Source: Acanthaster planci
Taxonomy: Eukaryota > Echinodermata > Asteroidea > Valvatida > Acanthasteridae
Reading direction: 5' to 3'
DNA length: 64,000 nucleotides
Assembly (NCBI RefSeq): GCF_001949145.1
Contig: NW_019091431.1
Span: forward strand, 684,436-748,435
Part shown: in pieces, positions 26,401 through 38,400 of the stretch
How positions within the stretch are numbered: the stretch's first letter is position 1
Layout: every line of letters starts with the position of its first letter
Position numbers and translations under genes: made by a program
The notes under the pieces: generated by a model
Seen by the model: only the letters and a program-made list of their open reading frames with translations
Databases searched by the model: none
Told to the model about the DNA's origin: nothing

Positions 26401-29400
26401 TTTCAAATCGCTGACATTATTATCATGGTTTGTAGTTTCCTATTTCGTTGCCTTCAGGGAGTTTACGGCAAGCAGCTAACGAGCTAGTCATGCCTCTTCA
26501 TCTTCTCATCTGCTGCATAGAGTACATCGTCAAACTCTCCCCGGCTTTTCTGCTACAAGAACCTTTCTGTAAGCAGTTTAACAGTAAGCTCGGGGGTCAC
26601 TAAACCCAATAGGTTGACAAATTTACTGTTGAAAAACATGTTGCACTGTTTTTACTGTTTCAAGCACACAGAGATCCAGTACAGCCAACTGACAATGACA
26701 TTATTGTACAGTAACAAGACGTTGCCATGGAAAGGCCATTTTCACAGTGCATTATGGGAAAAAGTCAACAAATTTTATTTACCAGCTGCAAGTTGGAAAC
26801 ATGAAATACACTTTTGAATCTTCTCCGACAGACACTAGAAGTAATTCAAGTCACAGTTTTGATAGAATGTTCCAATCTATCAAACTGTTTCCAACTTATC
26901 TACTGACATACACTCAAGTGCAAATCGCGGCAAGGTAGCCATTCTTTTGTTGACTGTAAACTTGAAAAAAAATGGCTTCTCCGTGGCAACCTGTTTGTGG
27001 CGGACTGTAATGCTGAACCAACCCTATTCATCTTCCAGTGCCGTCTAAGGATAGATTCATTTCAGGTATCACACCAATTAAACTAAACTAGTTGAGATTT
27101 ATTTCAATTTTGTATCATATAGGCCTCTTTCTTTTGAGTGGGAATAGCAATAAAGATAAATGTAAAAGATTTTCCTTTATCGTAAGTAGGGTAGTGCTGG
27201 GATTTCAAGTTGACCCTTAACCTCATGTTTACCACAATTCACCCTAATAAATGGAAGTTGTACATTAGAATCAAAGTTTGTAACCTCTGCATCAGCAGAT
27301 TCAGCCCATTATTCTCAAGAATCAGAGGATGCCATCCTGCACGTATTATGTGAGGAGATGGGTTGCCTTGATGACATCACTGATGTAGCGTCGGTCCGAG
27401 AAGCTTGCCTGGTCCCCATTCTGGGGGCTATACCCAGAGAGAGACTGAACCAAGGATTGGAGGGTTTGCCGGAGGTAAGTGTTGCTCAGCTTTGGCAGTG
27501 CAGATTACACTGTCTGGGTTAAGTAACGGCTGTGGCTGCAAATAACACACAAGCTATTGGCAGCCAGTGGCAAGCCGCTGAACCACTTCCCATAGACTTG
27601 TATGTTACTTCCAGCCATAGCCAGTTGATTGGACACAGCCAGAACTGAGAAAGAAGACATTCACATGTGTCATGTTGCAGAGTACTAGCAGGTATTTTAA
27701 TCAGTGTGTGCATAAATTCTAGCCTTTGGATTTCTAAACCACATGTTGTGGCTTCATCATTTACCTCGCTGCTCCAGAAATAATTATTTTCACAATATTA
27801 CAGAGTTGACTAACACTGCACAACAACATTTCTGACCCACTCTGTGAAAATGAGTCACAAGTCGGCACAGTCACTTTGGAGTAAAAAGTCCTTAGAATGA
27901 TTTTGCACAGTGTAAATCAATAGGAACCCACTGCATTTTTCACCATGGAGTATCCACTTTCACCAGTGTGCCAAACTGAGTGATACGTCAAGACAAAACG
28001 CTCAATTTGCTCTTTCTAATACAAATGAAAACTCAAAAAGTGGCTCTGGCGACTTAGGACTCATTTTCACAGAGTGGGTCACATATGTACATGAGGTGAT
28101 ATTTACACAGATAAACGTTCAGCACAGATGAATTTTTCACACAATTTCAACACGCTCATTTGCTTATTTACAGTTGAATTACATAAATCACTGTTTTCTT
28201 TACACTCATGCAAAACTTTTTTATCTCTTAGTGTTACATACATTTCAACTGCATTTGGATTGAAATGTTCACACATACAAGTATAGGTTAGAAGGTTGAA
28301 CGTCTGCAGTTCTGTGAATTCTCATTCGGACGTTGTCCGTGCATTGAAATAGTCTTGATATCAGAAGTGTAACCGTCTCAGATCATAAAGAACATTAAGT
28401 TTAACCCTAACAGCCCTCAATCCTTCACCTGTTGGAGGACTGAGGACTGTTAGGGTTAATTGATGAGTTTTTCTAAAGTGTACACATCCCAAGCATAAGA
28501 CAGGACACTGTTTTTCCTAATGAATTATGGATAAATGCAAATTGTTAATTGTAAAGTGATCTGTTAACCATTTAGAATGTCCTATAAAGTCAAATTTTAA
28601 GTGAAATACAAAAATATTCACATAGAAAAGACCTTTTCAGGTCTTTCTCATAGGCTTTGTGCACAGGGTGTCAAATGGCATCCATGTGGTTTTCTTTCCT
28701 GTAATTTTTGATTTATTGCGCAGATTATGGTTTTTAGATGCAGGTTGATTTTTAGATGCACACTTTCTAAGGTGTATCAACTGGTTGGTTATACGTTCAT
28801 AGCAGAATCTAATTGTATGTTCCGGTTTAGTTAGTGTTAAATTTACACCGAATGACCTTCTGGAAAGATGTACCATAGGACCTGAGAAGGGCTTTAGTTG
28901 CTTGACGGAACTCTTTGTTTCTGAGGTAATAGATGACTGCATTTAGCCAGCTGTTTGTCAGAATGGGCAATGCAAGCAGAAAGAAGGTATAATAACTATT
29001 CATATTGTCTAGATTTAAACTCACACAAAGTGCAGGAATGATACTGAATAGGAAGGCAGCTAAGACCATCAGCAGCAAGGTGTGTAGGGTCTTCTTGGTA
29101 AGTGTGCCAGGAACCTGACCATTTTGAGCAATCTCATTGTCAGTGTGAATACGCTGTGCATGACGACGTGTAATCATGAACAGTCTTGTGTAGGCAATCA
29201 GGAGTGTCAACAAGCAGAGAAGTATTACAGCTATATACAGTATGGCAAAATATGTCTGGATCCGAGATTTGTCATTTTTGCTGCTGAAGTAACACATAAG
29301 GACTGAAGGTAAATACTCAGTATGCCAGTTACTGATGATGCCAGCTCCAGTCATCAGTGCCACAGTTAGACTCCACACACAACACACAGCAATTCTTGCT

Positions 29401-32400
29401 CTCTTTCGTGTGACAAGAGAATGGTAACGGAGTGCATACACCACGGAGATGTAACGATCGACTGTCAGCAGAAGCAGTGACAGTAGAGAACCCAGAATAG
29501 AACTGAACATGGTGAAAGACTGTACTGCGCATAGTGCTGTCCCAAATGGCCAGCGTTGTGTCTGCAATGTAACTGTCATTGGCAGAGCCATGAAAATCCC
29601 TACTCCCAAATCGGCAACAGTCATGGACCTCAAAAATACCTTTGTGGTGTCATGGATGTTGTCCACATGCCTCAGAACAAGAAGACAGAGCAGGTTGAGT
29701 GTCAGAAGCAGAATTGATGATAGTGTGAGAAAGAAACATATGACCCTGCTGCCGAGACTCATTGTATTTGCTGGTGGTGTACTCATATTGTAGCTTATCT
29801 CAGTGATCAGTGCTTGAGTTGAATTCATGGTGGACATGACGTGAAGCACAAATTTTGTCCAGTTTACACACAATTCAAATGCTTTGTCAGGTCAAAGTGT
29901 GAAAGTGGTGCCCGGGTTGGTGGCTTAATCCAGACACCAACAGCTCACTCTGCAGTATGTGCTTCTATGAGATGTTTGAGGAATTCCATGTTGTCAGTCG
30001 CTAAACACAAATTTCATCTAAGATTTTAGACTCAATGAGAAGTAGATTGAAAAACATTATGAACCAATCTTGTACGCCTCTTGGACTGCACTAGGTGATG
30101 TGATGGTGGGATGAATAAAAGTGAAATTGGGTACAGCATCTGTCCTGTGATCTGCACTCACATTATTTTACATAAATTATAGCCAAGTCTTGTGATTGGG
30201 TAGCCTCGATTTTGCCAAGGATTTGCAACGATCTCATTGGCTTGTTGTCACTTGGGCCTTATGTATGCAATTTGATTAAGCTTAAATGACCCCATAGGAC
30301 CATCCATTAAACACGGCACATTGATGGACAACTTAATTGAAGTGGTGTTCCACTTTGATTTGGCAGGGGTCTATTACTGTACATGTATGTTAGCAATGAT
30401 TGGAGTTTTTTCCTCGGCCACCCTCAGCTTATAGAAGAGTAAAGTCCCTCTTCATTTCAATAAACAATGACCCTGGTCCACATCCTGTGATTGTCAATCA
30501 TGTTTTGCACTGTCCAGAAAGCTACACGTAGGCAAGTACACTTATAGGTGTATTGGATTTTAATGAGCTGCCAGTTTCTGGTATACATGTGCATTGTAGT
30601 TATTTGTCATCTTTAATGGAATGATGTTTGTCTCTCTGTTTGTCTTTCATTGTGTGTCAATCACCTGCTATGTGTTGTCTCAGGAGCGACCTGTAGCCCT
30701 CTGTTTACTCAAAAGTGATTACAGTCGATCATACCGTAATTCAGTTCTTGTTCTTGGAGTTTGGAAAATTCATTCAGGGCAAGGATACATTTTTGGCAGT
30801 GCCTACCCTGTAAGTGTTAAGAGAAAAGTCACAAAAATCGATGTTAAAGGGGCTCTCTTGCTTTGACTGTGAGTCACAATGTATGCAAATTTGAAGTCTG
30901 CCTGCATTTTCTTGAAAGTGGACTTGAAGATTTGCTTTGATGTTCAGAGCTGTGTTGTAGCAAATTGAGTACAAGTGGAATATCTGAAATAAGCAACTTT
31001 CAATATGAAACCCCTTCCCACTTACCTATGATAAGTTTCCACCTGCCTCAAGCTTCGTTTCCAATATTGCATCATTGCATTTCACTATGATCAATTTCTC
31101 TCAGCTTGAGTTCTTGCAAGAGCAATATCAGCTCATGTATATGACAGCTGGCGACATCGATGAAAGGTTGTTCCTTGATACCACCTCGCACCTGTTTGTG
31201 CAGAAGGTTCCAACCTCAGAGCCCCCTGCTTCCCCTGACAGCAGTCGAGAGAATGACGCCCCCTCAACTGCAGTGATGACTCCTGTGAAGTAAGTTGTGG
31301 TGTTTATTGTAGGCAGAACTTCCCTAGAGGGTAATACGGGCAATGTACAATAGTGCACTTCCAGAGTTTGTAACTCGATCGTCTATCACAAATTGTAAAA
31401 TCTATCGACCCTCATCAACTCATGACTCACTCATGACCATCACTCATCAAACTGACTGCACTGGAAAGAAATTTTCAAGATGACAAGAAATTCAAGTTTT
31501 TATGAGAAACTGACGTTACATAATACAGTAAACTCCGACTAAGTCAACATTGCATAACCCGTCATATCGTCCAAGTCGGCCGTTTCACAAAAGTCTCGAT
31601 CGTCTGTAATGTATTTCCGTTCAAAATTTCATTCCTAAGTGGGCATTTATACGTCGTCATTTCGTATATGTCGGCATGTTTTTCTCGGTCCCTGTTCCAC
31701 TAAACCTCAAAAATTCCTATGTGTAAGTTTGCATTTAAAAAAAATTGTGCTTCAGTATCGGTTTCCTTTGCCAAGAAGTGCCAAGTGACAAGTCCCATAC
31801 GCACTCGGCCAGCATGAGTACATCAATACCAGTAATCCCTCTCGTGCTCCACGCATGGGCTCTGTCCCTTTTGGGAGTCGCCTTATTGAACATAGTCTGG
31901 TTCCCTGCCCAAAGATTCCCTGACGACCCTTGATAATGATTCGCCGGGTCAGAATCATCAGGTCTGGTATCCAGACTATATGGAACGAACTTAACCAATG
32001 CGCGTGTGTGGATGAATGTGTGTTTTTTGTACCATAACTGTGTCACGTACAGGTATGCACTGCACTTTCGATTCGCGATGTGATTTTTATGCAACTTTGC
32101 AAGTGGCTTGCCATCTTTTCTTCGTCCTGAGGGGCACATGATTAATTATTGAATTTGCAGGATAATAATCTCAACGAGTTTGCTGGGATCGACCATGGAG
32201 GTAAAAATAAACCAGGGTAAATCAAGGAATCCTAATGTACATAGGCAATACATGTGTACGTGTAAGTCGGCAAAATGACAACTTAAACACAAGCCGGCAT
32301 TCACGTAAGTCGTCATAATTTCTTGAGTCCCAAGAGTGCTGACTTAGCCGGAGTTTACTGTACATGCATACCTGATTACAGGCGAGCCATCAATTCAGTG

Positions 32401-35400
32401 CAGAGTTTGAAGTCGCTGCTATCTGAAGCTGGGGATTCTCCATCATCACCACTCACCAAATATTTCAAGGTGAGATCATCATTTTTCTTTGTCCCAGTAG
32501 TGATGTCTGGTGACATGATGGCTTGAAGCTTAAAGTTTATGCCAGTACAATCTTGATGGAATGGGGAGCTAACTTTAGAAAGGGTCAGTGGTTCAAACCA
32601 CATCTGGTCTTCCCTTTTAAGAGTACAGTCTGATGAGTACCAGGATGGGGAGCAGACTGTTCTGTAGTGACATAACTCCCCAGACATGGTCACCATTAGC
32701 TTTGTTGGATTCTTCAAGACCTGCATCAAGAAACCAATAACACACTACCTTCAAGGAGCGTTAGAGCCCATGTTCATGGATAATGGCAAGGCTCCACCTG
32801 TCGTGATCCTTCTAATTTTTGTCTTGAAAGGATCTAGTAAGGTTGGAGTTAATATTTTGGTCATTCGTCAGTGGTGGATCTGTTTGGTTTATGGGCAGAA
32901 TTGCAATCAAGATCCTAGTTCCAGCATCAATGAACGAGTAGCTGCTTTGAAAGACAGCTACATTCATCACTTCAAGAGGGTGATGGGATCCCCCTCAGCA
33001 GGAGTGGCACGGTCCAGATTCCAGATTGGTGTCAGATTGTACTACAGGGTTATGGAGGCCATGCTGAGAAGGGTAAGGGTCCTACCATTTACAGGAATGG
33101 GGGGTTAAGATTCCAACATTTTGCCAAGACCCTCCTCTTAAATTTCCTGTAGGCAGATTTTTTAATTTGGGAATCAAGTTATTTGTGATGTAGTATCTCC
33201 TTGACCTTTGAAGTGGGTGCATATTCATGTTTTCATTATTTTCAATTAATTTTGGCTGACATGAAAGCGTAGTGATTTAGACTTGTCTTGAGCAAAGCTT
33301 ATGTAACCTCATTAAGCCTACAAGTATCAGGGTATGCTCTCTGAAGATTTTTTCAGGATTTTTTGTCGTATTACAGGTTTAGTCAGTCATGTTTTGCTGC
33401 ATTTCAGCGCTTTGGCCAAAAGAGAAAACAAGTGTAAGACTGGCATCTCTCACACCTTCCTGGCCATTACAAGTCTTAGAAGATCACAGTGTTTTGCTTT
33501 CATAGTTCCAACCCCTCACCATGTTGTGTGGATGTCTCTTTAGTGATTCTGTGTCACGTTTTGATGATGTCATCTGTTTGAACTTCAAATTGTGTCCCGT
33601 GATTGCAAGAATGTCACCAACGAATTGCTTAATCATCTGTGACATATTCATTGGAGCATGACATTTCACCGTTTTGTTCAAGATGATTACTGATAGTAAT
33701 TTAATTTTTTTTTTACAGGAAGAGGAGAGGTTATCCACCAGGGATTTTTCCTCGTTGCTTCTCAGTGACCTGTTCCATAAGTCACTCCTTGCTTGTGCTT
33801 TGGAAGTAGTCAGTGTAACTTATGAATATTCACGTAAGTGACATAGAATTTCTCATGTTTTGGCAAAGGAACGTGGGCTTCAGCCATTTCAATCATTTGA
33901 CACTGCAATGGGAGAATTTTTCTTGTCTTGTCCAAAATCAGAAAATCAGCTTAATATTTAATTGTTAATGTATGCCAAAGTCAGTACTGGGGGGTTGCGT
34001 ATATTATTATTGATGGTAAGGTGAGAAAGATTCGTCCACAAGTAAACTATAGTAGAAATAGGGTCAATTTTGTTTTTGTGTCTGTCATGTTTTTTAGTTA
34101 AAGTATAGAACTTATTCTTTAATTTCCAAGCATGATTTAGTTAATGTAAATTTCGTTTCATACAAATAAAAAAGAAATGTTACAATCAATTTCATTAACA
34201 TTCCCATGTCAAGTGACACAGGTCAGGTGACACAGGTCAGGTGACACAGGTAACAGTTGCCTAAAACTGTCATCCTCCTGGACTCCCACATTAAATGATG
34301 ATCCAATGGTTTATCTTGGTGGTATTCTTTGCTGGCAGGTGTTGATATCTTTTCATCACTCTTGGGCTTTTATCCCATCTCTTTATACAGCGAGTGAATT
34401 TTCCTCAATGCCAGGCAACGCATCTCGGCTCTTGTTTCCATGGATACTAGATGTCTTCTCCCTCAAGGCCTATGACTTTGGCAAGGTTCTGGAGAGCTTT
34501 GTCAAGGATGAACCCAAGCTGACCCAGGAAGCTAAAAAGGTCAGTGAACTTTTTTACTCGTTATTTACTCAACAACTTTGACACATGATAAGTTACTACT
34601 GACTTGCCCCCCTGCAGTGTAGGTATAACGTACACTTCAGCATCATTGTGGTGCGGTAAAATTGACTGCTCTGTTTCAAGAATTCACTGGCTGCGGCTCA
34701 GAGTACCACACCTGTCTATGGGATGTAGCCACAGCTTCTAGCCAGTGGCAGCTTGCTCCTTCAAATAGAGGCTTTCCATTGCTGATCTTGATCACAGTAT
34801 AGCATCCAGCTCAAGGACACAAAACATGTTTTGCCTCAATACAGCATCTGCAGTCCATTGAGACAAGGATTGTAGAAAGTATGGCGTGGGAGGCAACATC
34901 ACCACTTCATGATCTCTTCAGGGCTGCCGGGACCTCATTGCAGGTTGCTTTACCAGGGGTAAGAGCAATGACTCTGATATGTGAGAAACCAATCATGAAT
35001 ATAGAACACTTTCAATCTTAGATCTGGACTATCTGGGCTTGTTTTATTCCTTCAAATTTTGTTGGAGGGTTACCAAAAGCCAAAACAGCCTGGAACCCTT
35101 TTTTATGAGGAGTAAAATTGGTATTAAAGAGTTTATAAAGTTACATGATTTTTACTTGTGTGGCCGCAGTAGCAAACAAATCGCGGTATGTGCAACTTTG
35201 GGCTCATTCAGCTGAAAACTAGTTGCGGAAACAGTAAAACAAATGCCTGGGTCCTTGGGAGCCAGTTTTCCAGCCAGTCTTTCCTCGCTGGCATGACTAG
35301 ACCTCTTGGTGCCCACAGCTATTGGGCACAGAGCCTGTAAGTAATCAAAGAAATCACTGTGAATCTTCAGATTGGACAAGACTCTAAGTACAGTTTTGTG

Positions 35401-38400
35401 GCATTCATTTTTTGTACAGGTTTCTAGCACGAGAGCCAATGGTTTGAGCACACCCAGGACAACAGCAGCAGATATGTGAGTCATTTAGGACTTCCTGAAT
35501 ATGACACTTGTTGAATCAGTCTGCTAAATAGGTAATGATGACTTAACTAAACTACACTACTCAACGGTTCCCTGCAGGTACCTGTCGCCAATTAGGCCAG
35601 CCCCACAGGTGCCTAACTCCAGCGAGGCAACACCCCCTCTCTCTACCCTGGCCAGCCCCCTGGCTAGGCCCTCTCAGCACCCACAGGGGGGCGGAACCAA
35701 CCCTTCTCCTCAGCCAAGTAATATTCCCATGTCTCCCAGGAGGACACGGTCAGTGTCGCTCAACATGTTCCTGAACAAGGTTCAACAGCTGGCATACGGT
35801 CGGTTGGAGAGACTTTGCGGGATGCTTTGTGTCTCTAAAGATCTGGTAAGTTTGGCTGATCCACTAAGCAAATGAACCAGAGCTGGCTCCACAATGCAGG
35901 CTCCTCTGGTGGGAATTTCACTTCACCGGTTCACAAAGAACTATGATATGCACGCATTACGGTCATGTCGCTACCGGCTAAATGAACACTCCTTACCAAC
36001 CTGGCCCTTTTTAACGAATGAGGGGGTGTTTCTGCTCAAGGTGGATTGCCTCGGAGCACTCTACATTTATCCCCATTACCCTTGAATAGTAATCTATCAG
36101 TAATCCAAACTGGACCAGAAAAAGTCCTAAGTTAGCAACACTTCCATTATTCACCACAGAAGCCACAGTAGCTAGGAGATTCGTCGCAGTAAACTCTTCT
36201 AGTACAATCAATCCTATGCAAGATGGCAATAAACCAGCATGTTAGAAAGGTTTGTCATTCCAGAATCTGAGAGACAGTTTTCCAACATGTTTGCCTTTCA
36301 GGAGAAGTTTATTTGGACATGTGTGGAGTACTGTATTACCAACAAGGCAGAGTTATTGAAGAATAGACACCTGGACCAAGTAAGAGCTCTTTCACTTTGT
36401 CAACGTTCTGAAGTCAAGTGTAACACTTTTCATGTTTAAACTTTCAAATAGTTCCGGTTGCTTTGCACTTGATCTATTTTTCAAGCCATAAAAGCATCAG
36501 TTATTGACACATTCCTGACAAGTTCACATGAAATATAGCAAATAGATGTAACATTTTCAAGATGTACTTTGCGTCGTCATGGAGATGTTAATTTTAACTG
36601 TGGGTTTTGCCCTTACCCGACGAATATATTTATAAATGCTGTATACTCAGTGCTTGTCCAAGAGCTTGCAGAAAAAATTCACAAGCTTACTTAGGTGGGA
36701 CTTAAACCCATGACCCCCTGCTTACCAGTGCAGGCGTCTTAACCACTCAACCACTGAGCTTGCCGGGGTCAGCTTGCCAATCTGAGTCAGGTGTAGCAGC
36801 AGGTACCACAAACCAGTGTTGTATTCGAGACAGTCACAAGACCAGACACAAGACCTTACACAAGACCATGCGCGAGACCAGTCAAAAGTAACAGTGTGAA
36901 CAATGACAAAGGAATGCTTTTGTTGCAATAGGAATGCTTTTGTTTGAATAGCTTGTGACTTGAATTCAAACTGGAGGTCTTGTGCTGGTCTTGTGTGGTC
37001 TTGTGAAGGTCTTAAGTCGTTTTGACCTCAACACAGCCACAGACTACTTTCAAGATGTACTTTGCATCGGGAGATGTTACTTTTAAGGGCAAAACCCATA
37101 ATAAAAATTAGATGTAACATGTAATGGATATATATCATGAAACTATGTGTTATAGTTACTTAAAAGTTTGTGCATTGGTGTTGACTGTGTTCATGAAAAG
37201 ATAAAACATTGCTGGCAATGTTTGGAATGTTAAAAATGAATTTGTACCCCATTTTCCCCGTCTTTTTTTACCATTTTGAGCATTGTGCTGTTTTTATTTT
37301 CTTTGCAGATCATTATGAGCTGTATCTATGCAATCTGTAAAGTAACAGACAGCGAGTTGAAATTCAAAGACATCGTCAATGCGTACCGGACACTTCCCCA
37401 TGCTGAAGCAACGGTACGCTGTTCAAACCAAACTTTTTAATCTATCTGCTCGTGCAGAAGCACCCCTCATCTCTTGAAAAGAGCCATGTTAGTGAAAAGT
37501 GTCCATTGGGTTGGTGGCAACGCAACCGCAACGCATACTTTTCATAGTCATTTGTGAACTAGCCAAGTGCAGTTCCTACCAAAGGGGCCTCCATTGCTAG
37601 GAAAATTGCGCCCTCTCTTGGTCCCGCTCGGGGCCCCATTGTGTAACTGACTGAGATGATGGACTTGAGATATTGAAGGAACTAAGATAATCATTTGTAA
37701 TGGATTTAAACCAGCCAGTTCAGCTCAGCAGGGTTACGCTTTTGTCTCTGATTTACAGACATACAGGAATGTGGTTATTGATGGAACAAGGGAAGATTCT
37801 ATTATCATGTTCTACAATAAGGTCTTCATGCCAGCCATGAAAGCTTACATTTTGCAATTTCAACCCAAGAGCCAAGTAAGTTCATTTCTACTTTGTCACA
37901 TTCTCTAATAAATTATGGTGTAAGTATCAATAAATCAAAATTAACCTGTGATATTTTGTTACTCATTTTTAAAATTTCATTAATTAATTTCTTTAGCAAA
38001 CTCCCACTGCCTCACCTGCTCCTACAAGGTCTTCTATTGTGTCTCAAGCTTCCCCAGGACTCAAGTAAGCTCCTTTTACTTGGTCAGTCTTAACATGCCC
38101 CCAAATCAGGCATGGGAATCTTTCCAGTTTAACCCGAATTCCATTTTTTTTTTTCTTCAAATTTGTGGTCTTCGAAATCAGTGTAAAAATGTAATAAAAT
38201 TTGGGGGTAATTTGTAAGGGGATAAATGTTCCCAGTGACATTTGTACATTGAAACAATTGGATTCACATGCCACTTTGGGGCTGTATAAGCAATACCCTT
38301 CGAATTGTACAATGTACGTAGGAAACAAGGGACAATTTTGCGGTTTCCCAAAAACCTAAATTCTCTTAACGTAGCCTAAGGAGGGAACCAGTGACAAGTG

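Noticed and set aside
31735-32139. 134-codon minus-strand frame within the TA-flanked element
   Set aside because: No transposase motifs (DDE/DDD spacing or HTH) could be recognised; the interior seems non-coding.
35152-35484. 110-codon open frame on the minus strand in an RB1 intron
   Set aside because: No family resemblance, no good start context and no splice partner; it starts from a non-ATG codon or lies in random sequence.
36692-36770. tRNA gene
   Set aside because: Box A- and B-like words and an anticodon-like stem are present, but no pairing acceptor stem or full cloverleaf; treated as a SINE fragment.
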